In this document: positions 1 through 7,481 of the stretch, piece after piece | How the letters are laid out: every line of letters begins with the position of its first letter | Numbering within the stretch: position 1 is the first letter of the stretch | Origin: CAYMLL01 sp964390645 | GTDB taxonomy: Bacteria > Planctomycetota > UBA8108 | Direction: 5' to 3' | Assembly: GCA_964390645.1 (NCBI GenBank) | Contig: CAYMLL010000056.1 | Span: 1 to 30,033, forward strand | Length of the DNA: 30,033 nucleotides | The notes under the pieces: model-generated | Told to the model about the DNA's origin: nothing | Databases searched by the model: none | The model's input: the letters and a program-made list of their open reading frames with translations, nothing else | Program-made: the position numbers and the translations under genes

Positions 1-41
1 CAAGGACCAGCACCGGAAGTTCCATCCTCGAGGCTAGGAGC

Positions 42-91
42 CTGCGCCCGAAACGCCTTGGAAACGATACCGAGAGTGTATCGGGGCGCAG
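42..91. other. Nested inverted repeats (possible structured RNA or cruciform)
   Basis: Two perfect inverted repeats are nested here. CTGCGCCC (42-49) pairs with GGGCGCAG (84-91). Inside it CGATAC (65-70) pairs with GTATCG (78-83) around a 7-nt loop. The two right arms abut, so the helices could stack, leaving a 15-nt bulge on the left. There is no T-tract, so it is not a classical terminator. It lies about 100 nt past the stop codon of the FHA gene. The rest of 1-189 shows nothing I can name. Confidence 0.3.
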
Positions 92-189
92 AGGTGACCA
101 AGAGCTCGTCGATCCTCGCAGTCCCCGAAAGGGCAGGGCAGGACTCTCGCGACACCCGGACAGACCCCTCGAAGACGGCAGAGTATAGG

Positions 190-879
190 CTATACCCGGT
201 CGTACTTCAGCATCGTGAAGCCGACTCGGATAAAGTCCCCGTCCTTCAGAATCGTCTTGTTGACGCGGTCACCGTTCACCATGGTGCCGTTCGCGCTCTC
301 GAGGTCGACGATCACGTGATGATTCTGGACCTCCTGGATGGAGCAGTGCTCGCGCGAGACCTTCACGTCCGCGAGTCGTAGATCCGTCTTCTGCGAGCGA
401 CCGATCTTGAACATCTTGCCGTCTTCGAGCGGCAGGCGCTTGCCCTGGTCCTTTCCGTCGACGACCACCAGGGTCGGAATCGACGTGCTTGTCCGCGTCA
501 ACAGACCGCCGTTCCTCGCCTGTGAATCTACCTCATCCGAGTCCGGCGCAGAGGACGCGAAACGACCATCGACGCTGGCCTCGTGAACGAGATCGAAACA
601 CAGCTTCACCGAGCCGGCCTGGATGAGGTCACCGTCCCGGAGCTCCGTCTTCTCGATCGGCGAGCCGTTCACCAGAGTGCCGCGCTGGGACCCGAGGTCG
701 TAGACCCTGTGGATGCCTTCGGTGATGTAGATGCGCAAATGGTTGAAGGCGACCGACTCGTCGCGCAGACGGATGTGATTCCCCTGCGCCTTGCCCATCT
801 CGAATACGCTGAGGTTCTTCAGCAGAATCTTCTTTCCTGCCTCCGCGCCCTCGAGAATCGTCAGGCAGCCGATCTTCAT
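190..879 (-). CDS. Double FHA-domain protein
   Basis: A protein of 229 residues made of two forkhead-associated (FHA) domains, which usually bind phosphothreonine peptides and relay Ser/Thr-kinase signals. The first, about residues 23-95, is degenerate: GK replaces the usual GR and the phosphate-binding SRxH is replaced by AFNH, although the NG of the last loop is kept. The second, about 145-229, is canonical, with GR, SREH and NGT. The linker between them is Ser/Asp-rich. I chose the ATG at 877-879 because the frame upstream is Arg-rich, unlike the rest, and gives no domain match; no strong ribosome site decides it. The second domain probably binds a phosphoprotein and the first may only mediate packing. 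The partner is unknown; no kinase gene is in the window. Confidence 0.85.
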   Translation of the reverse strand: MKIGCLTILEGAEAGKKILLKNLSVFEMGKAQGNHIRLRDESVAFNHLRIYITEGIHRVYDLGSQRGTLVNGSPIEKTELRDGDLIQAGSVKLCFDLVHEASVDGRFASSAPDSDEVDSQARNGGLLTRTSTSIPTLVVVDGKDQGKRLPLEDGKMFKIGRSQKTDLRLADVKVSREHCSIQEVQNHHVIVDLESANGTMVNGDRVNKTILKDGDFIRVGFTMLKYDRV

Positions 880-997
880 CTCGCGACCGATCTCTTTTCC
901 GCCTCGGGTGACGGACCGCGTCTCAAGCAAAGCCGGTCGACCTCCGCTTCCGTGAAAAGGAAACTGCCGCCGCGCTACGAGAAGCTGCTGGCATAGA

Positions 998-1026
998 ATC
1001 TTATCCCGATGGCGACGCAGCGGCAA
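998..1026 (-). promoter_or_regulatory. Putative sigma70-type promoter of the FHA gene
   Basis: On the minus strand TTGCCG (1021-1026) and TAAGAT (998-1003) are separated by exactly 17 nt. Both hexamers match the consensus at 4 of 6 positions. The start point would fall near 991, giving a leader of about 110 nt before the FHA ATG at 879. It is inferred from pattern only. Confidence 0.4.
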
Positions 1027-1137
1027 ACCGACCCGGGGCCGGGCCGCCGACGTTCGCGAGCGCCGGCTCGACACCCGCGGCCCCCATGCCCCCAATAGAC
1101 ACGGTCCAAAAGACTTAGGGGCGCCGTGAGGACGCCG

Positions 1138-1920
1138 TCAGCAGCTGCCGCCGTCGTTCCCGTCCGGAATCCCGCCGGATTCCGACGCTCCCGGACCGTC
1201 CTCCGGCAAATCCGGAATCTCCGGAAAGGGTGAGGCCCCGGCGCTCTCGAAAGCCTCGTGTCGCGAGATGACGCGCCGGGCGTAGGCAGCGAAGTAGCTC
1301 CGTGGGTAGAGCCGCACGATTCGCCGCAGGAGAGGCAGCGCCGGATCCACCGTCTTCTTCGTCTCCACGAGGAGGTGGCTCGTCTTGTAGAGCAGACGCG
1401 CGTGGTCGTAGCCGCTGTCCACGGACTCGGCAGCCTTGCCGTACTCGCGGATGGCCGCGGCGAGAGCCCCCATCGAGAGATACGAGCGCGCCAGGGCCTC
1501 CCGCCGACGGTGATCGAGCGGGCTCCTGGCGAGAGCCTCCAGATGCCGACGCGCGGCCTGCCATTCCTCCCGCACGCTCGCCAGGGGCTCCCCGGGCGGC
1601 TCGCTGAGCTTCGCACAGGTCAAGCGTTCGACGAGCTTTCCCCAGTGGTGGATCGCGACGTACAGAAAGACCGGCAGATGGCACATGCCCGCCGCGAAGA
1701 ACAGAAACCCCTGAAAGCTCGCGTGATACTCCTGGAAGTGGACACCGTCCACCGTCGACACCGCCAGCGCCGGGAGCGCGGCGCCGAGGCTGATAGCGAC
1801 CGCAACGAGCTGTACCCACGCACTCTCCCGAAGGCCGGTCGCGACCCACAGGAAGATGCCCAGGATGACTCCGACGAGAGCGTAGCCGGCCGTCGCGTAA
1901 ACGTACGCCGGGAGGTCCAT
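1138..1920 (-). CDS. Membrane protein with TPR-like C-terminal domain, function unknown
   Basis: A protein of 260 residues. Three hydrophobic segments (about 7-28, 33-53 and 70-92) anchor the N-terminal third. Residues about 105-215 are helical, with an Ala/Arg/Leu pattern like tetratricopeptide repeats, for example around LARSYLSMGALAAAIREYGKA, and probably lie in the cytoplasm as a protein-interaction platform. The tail is rich in Pro, Gly and acidic residues and ends in Cys. Codon use suits this frame; overlapping frames give Arg/Ser-rich proteins of no sense. The ATG at 1918-1920 is preceded by a TACAAT hexamer only about 10 nt upstream, which could mean a very short leader. It is 258 nt upstream of the FHA gene on the same strand. 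I do not recognise the family. Confidence 0.75.
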   Translation of the reverse strand: MDLPAYVYATAGYALVGVILGIFLWVATGLRESAWVQLVAVAISLGAALPALAVSTVDGVHFQEYHASFQGFLFFAAGMCHLPVFLYVAIHHWGKLVERLTCAKLSEPPGEPLASVREEWQAARRHLEALARSPLDHRRREALARSYLSMGALAAAIREYGKAAESVDSGYDHARLLYKTSHLLVETKKTVDPALPLLRRIVRLYPRSYFAAYARRVISRHEAFESAGASPFPEIPDLPEDGPGASESGGIPDGNDGGSC

Positions 1921-2012
1921 GAGGCTCGATTGTAAGGTGTTGGGAATCGCAAAGCTACCGACCTGCCGGCGAGCCGGTTTGACGCTCCCCTGATTTCATC
2001 GCATCCTTGCGT

Positions 2013-2207
2013 GGTCACGGGGAGCACGCACAGCGAGGAGTGCTCCCATAGCTGGCCGCTTCAACCCACCTCGACACCGGGGACTCGCGACGTCAGGTAC
2101 GCGCACCACGGGTCGAGGCGAGAGGACGGAGAGATCCGCCCCCCGTACCCACAGCCCCCAACCCACGTTCCATGGGCTCGTTCCTGTACAGGAATGAGCC
2201 CTTTTTT
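2013..2207 (+). ncRNA. Putative small RNA ending at a strong terminator
   Basis: The plus-strand terminator at 2174-2207 needs a plus-strand transcript, but no plausible plus-strand gene lies upstream. A weak promoter is possible: TTGACG (1979-1984), a 17-nt spacer, then CATCCT (2002-2007), which matches only 3 of 6 positions. That would give an RNA of about 195 nt with several perfect helices: 2020-2027 with 2040-2047 (8 bp), a 7-bp helix further on, and a small GAGA-loop hairpin. I could not match it to 6S, tmRNA, SRP or RNase P consensus. The 5' end is a guess. Confidence 0.35.
2174..2207 (+). terminator. Strong Rho-independent terminator, plus strand
   Basis: GGGCTCGTTCCTG (2174-2186) pairs over 13 positions, including one G-U wobble, with CAGGAATGAGCCC (2189-2201). 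Six Ts follow at 2202-2207. The run on the other side of the hairpin does not give Ts on the minus strand, so it is directional and does not terminate serA. Confidence 0.88.
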
Positions 2208-2244
2208 CGTGTTGGCCCGGGGAGTCAAGGCCAGCTGCGAGCTA

Positions 2245-3867
2245 CTAGCCGACCTCCACCGCTTTCACCCACAGAATTCCGTCCTGGCCTAGCAGCTGCT
2301 CGCTGGCCTTCTCGAGCTTCTCGCAGTCCAGATCGGCGCATTCGGGCTCATCGATGTTGGTGACGGAAATCGCCTTGCCGGCCTTGCGGTCGCGGCCGAG
2401 CGAGAGCGATGCGATATTGATCTCGTTCGCAGCAAGCACCTGCCCGAGCGCTCCGATCATCCCGGGTCGGTCCTCGTTGGCGGTCAGGAGCATCGTCCCT
2501 TCGAGGACCGCGTCGAAATGGTAGCTGTCCAGCCGAACGAGCCGCATACCGCGCAGACCGCGAATCGCGCCGCCCAGCTCTCTCGTACCCGGGCTGTCGT
2601 GAAGCTCGACACACAGCATGTTCGCGAAGTAGCGGCTCGGGCCCTCCGTACGCTCCTCGACCGCGACTCCGTGCTCCTTCGCGAGCGTGCGCGCATTGAC
2701 CCAGTTCGGCGTCTGTGCGGAACGGCCCTCGAGAAAGCCGATCAGCACGGCGGAGGTGACGAAGCTCTGGATCTTCGGATCGCCGAGCGTGTCGCCAAAG
2801 AACTTGACGACGATGCGCTGCGGCTGCCCCTCGAGCAGCTGCGCGTGGACGCGGCCGAGCCGTCGCGCCAGCTCACCGTAGGGCTCCACGCGTGCCTGCA
2901 GGTCCGGATCCAGCACGACCGTGTTCACCGGCGCGTGCAGCTTCCGATGGCGAAGATAGTCGACGATCATGCGCGAGGCTGCGAGCGCGACATTCTCCTG
3001 AGCCTCCCTTGTCGACGCCCCGAGGTGTGGGGTACACACGACCGCAGGGTGGTCGATCAGCGCGCGATCCTTCGGTGGCTCCACGTCGAAGACATCGACC
3101 GCGGCGCCGGCAACGGTTCCATTTTCGATCGCGGCGAGCAACGCGGATTCATCGACGATGCCGCCGCGCGCGCAGTTGACGATACGAATACCCGGCTTTG
3201 CCCGTGCGAGAATGTCGGCATCGATCAAGGCCCTCGTCGAGTCCGTCTTCGGCACGTGGATCGTCAGGAAGTCGCTCTTCGACGCGAGTTCGCCGAGGTC
3301 GCCGATGAGCTCGACCCCGAGCTCATCCGCCATCTGAGGGGAGAGGAAGGGGTCGAACGCGAGGACCTTGAAGCCGATGCCCACCGCCATGCTCGCAACG
3401 TGACGGCCGATCTTCCCGAGCCCGACGATGCCGAGAGACTTGTCGAGCACCTCGACACCGACAAATCTGCTACGCTCCCACTTGCCGTCCTTCAGCGAGG
3501 CCTGCGCCTGCGGCACGTTGCGCGACATCGCGAGTATCAGCGCGATGGTGTGCTCGGCCGCGGAACGGGTGTTTCCGTCCGGAACGTTCTGGACCACGAT
3601 GCCCTTGCGCGTCGCCGCGGCGAGATCGACGTTGTCGACGCCGACACCGGCGCGCACGACGACCTCGAGCGAGTCCGCGGCCGCGAGCAGCTGTGCGTCC
3701 ACCTGGGTGGCGCTGCGTACGATCAGCGCGCTGGCGCCGCTAATCGCGCCGATCTTCTCTTCGACCGACAAGCCGGGTCGGTAGTCGACGACGATATCGG
3801 AGAAATCCTCGAGAAAGCGGAGAGCGTCTTCGCTCAGCTTGTCGGCAATGAAGAGCGTCTTGCTCAT
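2245..3867 (-). CDS. serA: D-3-phosphoglycerate dehydrogenase, long form
   Basis: Oxidises 3-phosphoglycerate to 3-phosphohydroxypyruvate with NAD+, the first committed step of serine synthesis in the cytoplasm. The 540 residues match the long (Mycobacterium-type) form. The Rossmann glycine motif GLGKIG is at 149-154. The catalytic triad is Arg234 (in NCARGG), Glu263 and His281 (in HLGAST). An intervening allosteric-substrate-binding-type domain follows (about 320-455), then a C-terminal ACT domain (about 460-540, with LLTANEDRPGMIGALGQV), which in the family binds serine for feedback control. The ATG at 3865-3867 has AAGGA close upstream. It is the last gene of the fab operon, 19 nt past the fabF stop, and appears coupled to it by a mini-ORF. 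Serine may be needed here for phospholipid or sphingolipid head groups (inference). Confidence 0.96.
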   Translation of the reverse strand: MSKTLFIADKLSEDALRFLEDFSDIVVDYRPGLSVEEKIGAISGASALIVRSATQVDAQLLAAADSLEVVVRAGVGVDNVDLAAATRKGIVVQNVPDGNTRSAAEHTIALILAMSRNVPQAQASLKDGKWERSRFVGVEVLDKSLGIVGLGKIGRHVASMAVGIGFKVLAFDPFLSPQMADELGVELIGDLGELASKSDFLTIHVPKTDSTRALIDADILARAKPGIRIVNCARGGIVDESALLAAIENGTVAGAAVDVFDVEPPKDRALIDHPAVVCTPHLGASTREAQENVALAASRMIVDYLRHRKLHAPVNTVVLDPDLQARVEPYGELARRLGRVHAQLLEGQPQRIVVKFFGDTLGDPKIQSFVTSAVLIGFLEGRSAQTPNWVNARTLAKEHGVAVEERTEGPSRYFANMLCVELHDSPGTRELGGAIRGLRGMRLVRLDSYHFDAVLEGTMLLTANEDRPGMIGALGQVLAANEINIASLSLGRDRKAGKAISVTNIDEPECADLDCEKLEKASEQLLGQDGILWVKAVEVG

Positions 3868-3890
3868 TTCCTTGCGAACACCAGTGTCAT
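3864..3890 (-). CDS. Eight-codon mini-ORF coupling fabF to serA
   Basis: The frame reads MTLVFARK and stops. Its ATG overlaps the fabF stop (GTATGA) and its TGA overlaps the serA ATG (AAATGAG), so both junctions are four-base ATGA overlaps. The peptide mirrors the FabF C-terminus VTLVFEKV because the DNA is an imperfect tandem duplication. A short AAGG motif precedes each ATG. It could carry ribosomes from fabF to serA. Translation is inferred, not shown. Confidence 0.4.
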   Translation of the reverse strand: MTLVFARK

Positions 3891-3912
3891 ACCTTCTCGA
3901 ACACCAGTGTCA
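3875..3912. repeat. Imperfect tandem duplication of the fabF 3' end
   Basis: The 15-mer CGAACACCAGTGTCA occurs at 3875-3889 and again at 3898-3912, a period of 23 bp. The flanks also match, CCTTG against CCTTCT. The right copy is inside fabF and the left copy fills the fabF-serA spacer. Confidence 0.9.
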
Positions 3913-5122
3913 CGTTATGCCCGCCAAAACCGAAGGAATTGGAGACCGCGGCACGAATCAGCGTCTCTCGCGGCTCGTTCGGAACGTAGTCGAGATCACA
4001 CTCCGGGTCCGGAGTCGCGTAGTTGATCGTCGGCGGAGCGATCTGATGATGAAGCCCGAGAAACGTCGTCACGGTTTCGACCGCTCCGGACGCGCCGAGC
4101 AGGTGGCCGATCTGCGACTTGGTCGAGCTGACCATCAGCTTGTCCGCGTGGTCCGAGAAGGCAGCACGGATCGCGCGCGTCTCCATGACATCGTTGAGCG
4201 CGGTCGATGTTCCGTGTGCGTTGACGTAGTCGACATCGTTGACGTTGAGACCCGCCTCTCGGAGAGCGAGCCCGATTCCACGCGCGGCGTTCGTACCCTC
4301 GGGCACCGGCGCGGAGATGTGATAACCGTCGTCCGTCATGCCGAAGCCGCTGATCTCACCGTAAATCCGGGCGCCGCGGTCCCTGGCGTGCTCGTACTCC
4401 TCGAGGATGAGCGCACCGCCGCCCTCACCCATGACGAAACCATCGCGGTCCAGGGAGAAGGGCCGCGAGGCAGTCTTGGGGTCGTCGTTGCGCTTCGACA
4501 GCGCGCGCAGCGCACAGAACCCGCCGAGCCCCATCGGCGAGACGGTCGCCTCGGAGCCACCGGAGATGACGACGTCCGCGTCCCCGCACTTCACCGAACG
4601 AAACGCCAGCCCGATGGCGTGCTGCGCTGAAGCGCAGGCCGACCCCACCGCGAAGTTGAGCCCCTGAATTCCGAACCGGATGGCGATCTGACCCGGAGCC
4701 GCATTCACCATCAGCTTCGGGATGAAGAACGGGCTGATGCGCCGTGGCCCGCGCTCCAAGTAGGTGCCATGCTGCTGCTCGAACTCGAGGATCGCGCCGA
4801 TTCCGGACCCCCACACACAACCGACGCGGGATCGGTCCTCCTTTTCGACGTCGATGCCACTGTCATCCATCGCTTGTTGCGCCGACGCCAGAGCGAAGTG
4901 CGAGAATCGGTCGAGGTTGCGCGCCTCCTTGACCTCGAAGTACTGCGTAAGATCGAGGTCGTCGACCTCACAGCCGATGTGGACCGGAAACGCCCCCGTG
5001 TCGAAGGCCTGGATCGGACCTGCACCGCTCTGACACGACAGGATCCCATCCCAGAACTTGGTAATCCCGGTGCCGATGGGAGCCACGACACCGAGCCCTG
5101 TGACGACTACACGGCGTTGCAT
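3887..5122 (-). CDS. fabF: 3-oxoacyl-[acyl-carrier-protein] synthase II
   Basis: Condenses malonyl-ACP with a growing acyl-ACP in type II fatty acid synthesis. At 411 residues it is full length. The Cys-His-His triad is Cys163 (in GSACASAQHA), His303 (in NAHGTST) and His340 (in KSQIGHLLGASG), the same numbering as E. coli FabF; the conserved Lys335 is also present. The two halves show the thiolase fold pattern, with the FGFGGHN motif near the C-terminus. The ATG at 5120-5122 gives the usual MxRRVVVTGLG start. It lies 109 nt downstream of acpP in the same operon; that spacer holds a small GCGGC/GCCGC hairpin. It acts on C4 and longer chains, complementing FabH, which starts them. Confidence 0.97.
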   Translation of the reverse strand: MQRRVVVTGLGVVAPIGTGITKFWDGILSCQSGAGPIQAFDTGAFPVHIGCEVDDLDLTQYFEVKEARNLDRFSHFALASAQQAMDDSGIDVEKEDRSRVGCVWGSGIGAILEFEQQHGTYLERGPRRISPFFIPKLMVNAAPGQIAIRFGIQGLNFAVGSACASAQHAIGLAFRSVKCGDADVVISGGSEATVSPMGLGGFCALRALSKRNDDPKTASRPFSLDRDGFVMGEGGGALILEEYEHARDRGARIYGEISGFGMTDDGYHISAPVPEGTNAARGIGLALREAGLNVNDVDYVNAHGTSTALNDVMETRAIRAAFSDHADKLMVSSTKSQIGHLLGASGAVETVTTFLGLHHQIAPPTINYATPDPECDLDYVPNEPRETLIRAAVSNSFGFGGHNVTLVFEKV

Positions 5123-5231
5123 CGATCAGCCCTCGAATCCCGCAACCTGCTGAAGTCCGACCCGGGCGGCTGTTCCGCCGCATCGGCCAGCACGGTCCGA
5201 CGCGCTGACTGCTCGCGGGGAACCGATCCAC

Positions 5232-5483
5232 TCAACCGTCCGAAGCCTCTCCCTGATTCTCGTCGATGAACTTGATGGCCTCGCCGACCGTCTTGATGTT
5301 CTCGGCCTGATCGTCCGGAATGCTCATTCCGAACTCCTCCTCGAACTCCATCACGAGTTCGACGATGTCGAGGGAGTCCGCACCCAGATCGTTGATGAAG
5401 TTCGTATCGTCCTTGACCTTCTCCTTCTCGACACCGAGGCGTTCGCAAACGATCGTCAAAACCTTGTCTCGAGTATCCGGCAC
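5232..5483 (-). CDS. acpP: Acyl carrier protein
   Basis: A small acidic helical protein (83 residues) that carries acyl chains as thioesters on 4'-phosphopantetheine. The attachment site is Ser37 in GADSLD. Length and acidity are typical, with a short C-terminal extension (GEASDG). The start is GTG at 5481-5483, supported by GGAG 8 nt upstream. Flanking spacers of 109 nt to fabF and 152 nt to fabG are longer than elsewhere in the operon, which leaves room for separate control or mRNA processing, as is common for this very abundant protein. I could not identify a promoter there with confidence. Confidence 0.97.
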   Translation of the reverse strand: MPDTRDKVLTIVCERLGVEKEKVKDDTNFINDLGADSLDIVELVMEFEEEFGMSIPDDQAENIKTVGEAIKFIDENQGEASDG

Positions 5484-5635
5484 GTCTCTGTCTCCACTGT
5501 GTCCGTCTCACCGTGAGAGGGCGCCCGCAGACTCGAGATAGGATCGAGACCGAGGCGACTCTTCTGCGAAATCATCGGGAACTTGAAAGATATGCGGTCG
5601 CGCCCCCTCGGGGCCTGTTGTTGCTCTCGAACCAC

Positions 5636-6403
5636 TCAGGAGCCGATCGCCAGACCGCCATCGACTCGTATCACTTCTCCGGTGATGTACGTCGCGCCCG
5701 GCCCGCACAGGAACGCGACCAGAGCTGCGACGTCGTCCGGGACGCCGATTCGTCCCAGCGGGATCTGACCGCCCATGGTGGCCTTGGCCTCCTCCGTCAT
5801 CACCGCGGTCATGTCCGTCTCGATGAACCCCGGCGCGACCGCGTTGACCAGAATGCCGCGCGCGGCCAGCTCTCGTGCGAGCGTACGGGTGAACGCGATC
5901 ACTCCGCCCTTCGAAGCGGCATAGTTCGCCTGGCCGGCGTTACCGATCATGCCAACGACGCTAGTGACGTTCACAATACGTCCGGACCTCTGACGCAGCA
6001 TCTGTCGAGCCGCGAGTCGACAAGTGTTGAAGACGCCCTTGAGATTTGTTGCGAGGACCTCGTCCCAGTCCTCCTCGTTCATTCTGAGGAGGAGCCCGTC
6101 CCGCGTGATACCCGCGTTGTTGATCAGGAGATCGATCCGTCCGCAGGCCTCGGTCGTGTGCTCCAGCATCTCCTTGACCGAGTCCCAGCTCGACACGTCG
6201 CATGCGACCGCGAGCACCTTGCGACCCGGGAACTCCTCCTCGATCTCCCGTGCGGCGGTCTCGACGCCTTCGACACCACGCGCGCTCAACACGAGGTCGG
6301 CGCCGTCGGCGGCAAGCCGTGACGCGATCGATCGGCCGATGCCCCGCGACGCACCGGTAATCACCGCGACCTGGTTTTCGAGGGGAAGAGTAGACACGCT
6401 CAT
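5636..6403 (-). CDS. fabG: 3-oxoacyl-[acyl-carrier-protein] reductase
   Basis: An NADPH-dependent short-chain dehydrogenase that reduces 3-oxoacyl-ACP, the first reduction in each elongation cycle. The 255 residues carry the cofactor motif TGASRGIG (16-23), NNAG (95-98) and the catalytic Asn120, Ser148, Tyr161 and Lys165 (YAASK). The PGFIETDMT segment after the active site is typical of FabG rather than of other dehydrogenases of this family. The ATG at 6401-6403 follows a weak GCGAG. It is 33 nt downstream of fabD. Placement between fabD and acpP is the classical order, so the assignment is firm. Confidence 0.97.
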   Translation of the reverse strand: MSVSTLPLENQVAVITGASRGIGRSIASRLAADGADLVLSARGVEGVETAAREIEEEFPGRKVLAVACDVSSWDSVKEMLEHTTEACGRIDLLINNAGITRDGLLLRMNEEDWDEVLATNLKGVFNTCRLAARQMLRQRSGRIVNVTSVVGMIGNAGQANYAASKGGVIAFTRTLARELAARGILVNAVAPGFIETDMTAVMTEEAKATMGGQIPLGRIGVPDDVAALVAFLCGPGATYITGEVIRVDGGLAIGS

Positions 6404-6436
6404 CTCGCGCTTGTCAGAGGGAGAACAGCCCCTCCT

Positions 6437-7414
6437 CTATACAGGAAATGCCTCGAGATTGTCCAGAGCTTCGACCGTTCCGACGGAGTGGACAACGACA
6501 CTGCGATCGATACTCTTCACCAGACCCGCGAGCACGGTCCCCGGCCCCACCTCCACTCCTCCCTCTATTCCGGCCTCGACGATCGCGCCGATCGACGATT
6601 CCCAGCGTACCGGGCTCTCGACCTGGCAGAGCAGGCCGCGGCGGATCTCCTCGGGGTCCTCCACACGCGCACCACAATAATTCGCATAGAAGCGAACCCG
6701 CGGAGCGTCGATCGTGAGTCCGGCAAGAAGCGGCTCGAGCTTCTCGGTAGCGGAACGCATCAGAGTCGAATGATAGGCGCCCGCAACCCGCAGCTTGATG
6801 ACACGCCGCGCGCCCGCCTCGGTCAGTCGCTCGACGCAGACGTCGACAGCATCCACCGCTCCGGAGATAACCGTCTGTGCCGGCGAGTTGTAGTTGGCGA
6901 TGCCGATCTCGAGCCCACCGTCCTTTGCAGCGCTGACGACATTCTCGATCGCGGCCGCATCGAGCCCCAACACGGACGCCATCGCCCCATCGCGCTGATC
7001 ACAAGCCTCCTGCATGAACTCGCCCCGCTTGCCGACGACATGAAGCGCGTCCTCGAAACCGACGGCGCCGACAAAAACGAGAGCCGAATACTCGCCGAGA
7101 CTGAGTCCAGCGGCCGCGGCGGCCGGCAATTCCGTCCCACAGCTGCCGTCGACACCGAGTCGATCCGACAGCGCCTCGAGCATCGCCATCGAGTGCAGAA
7201 AAATTGCGGGCTGACTGACACGCGTTGAGTTCAGCTCATCCTCGGGGCCATCCTTGCAGATGGCGAGCACGTCGAAGCCAAGCACCTCGCGACCTCGATC
7301 GAAGATGGCACGCGCGCGAGGAACGGACTCGCACAAATCGACCGCCATGCCGATCTTCTGCGCGCCTTGCCCCGGAAAGAGAAACGCGCGGGAGTTGTCC
7401 TGATCGGAACTCAT
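6437..7414 (-). CDS. fabD: Malonyl-CoA:ACP transacylase
   Basis: Transfers malonyl from CoA to ACP, supplying the extender unit for FabH and FabF. The 325 residues include the oxyanion-loop motif GQGAQ (15-19), the nucleophile Ser105, Arg130 and the partner His215 (AGAYHST). The nucleophile motif reads GLSLGEYS: the His usual before Ser (GHSLGE) is Leu here. This variant is known in some lineages and should not abolish activity, because the catalytic His is His215. The ATG at 7412-7414 is 67 nt from the fabH stop, a spacer that carries a small repeat element. The gene is co-directional in the fab operon. Confidence 0.96.
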   Translation of the reverse strand: MSSDQDNSRAFLFPGQGAQKIGMAVDLCESVPRARAIFDRGREVLGFDVLAICKDGPEDELNSTRVSQPAIFLHSMAMLEALSDRLGVDGSCGTELPAAAAAGLSLGEYSALVFVGAVGFEDALHVVGKRGEFMQEACDQRDGAMASVLGLDAAAIENVVSAAKDGGLEIGIANYNSPAQTVISGAVDAVDVCVERLTEAGARRVIKLRVAGAYHSTLMRSATEKLEPLLAGLTIDAPRVRFYANYCGARVEDPEEIRRGLLCQVESPVRWESSIGAIVEAGIEGGVEVGPGTVLAGLVKSIDRSVVVHSVGTVEALDNLEAFPV

Positions 7415-7420
7415 CTTCGG

Positions 7421-7455
7421 GTGCGACTCACCAGTTGAACGAGAGTGCGACTCTC
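7421..7455. repeat. Paired direct repeats and a dyad in the fabH-fabD spacer
   Basis: The 9-mer GTGCGACTC occurs at 7421-7429 and 7445-7453. The second copy sits inside a perfect dyad GAGAGT-gcg-ACTCTC (7441-7455), and the first in a weaker GGTG-N5-CACC. It could be a protein site or an RNA hairpin tuning fabD; no function is shown. Confidence 0.35.
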
Positions 7456-7481
7456 CACGCCGACAGCGCCGGTTGAATCGA

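Larger units (their letters stand above)
1921..2244. other. Intergenic region between serA and the TPR membrane gene
   Basis: This 324-nt stretch has no convincing protein. It holds a strong plus-strand terminator and several perfect inverted repeats. GCTCCCC (1984-1990) can pair with GGGGAGC (2019-2025); the same bases within 2020-2027 can instead pair with GTGCTCCC (2040-2047). CCTCGAC and GTCGAGG pair further on, around 2070-2120. On the minus strand I see no U-tract terminator for serA. Confidence 0.6.

Noticed and set aside
975..1616. Overlapping minus-strand frames in 975-1849
   Set aside because: Arg/Ser-rich shadows of the membrane-TPR gene, which has sensible membrane helices.
2013..2207. 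6S RNA, tmRNA, SRP RNA or tRNA-Sec
   Set aside because: No conserved core of any of these could be found; no TTCGA arm or CCA end for a tRNA.
2518..4026. A 502-codon plus-strand open frame opposite serA and fabF
   Set aside because: It is antisense to two certain genes, has no domain sense, and is explained by the strong GC bias at third codon positions.
6961..7120. FabD as inactive because its motif is GLSLGE instead of GHSLGE
   Set aside because: The catalytic His is His215, which is present, and the variant is known in other bacteria.
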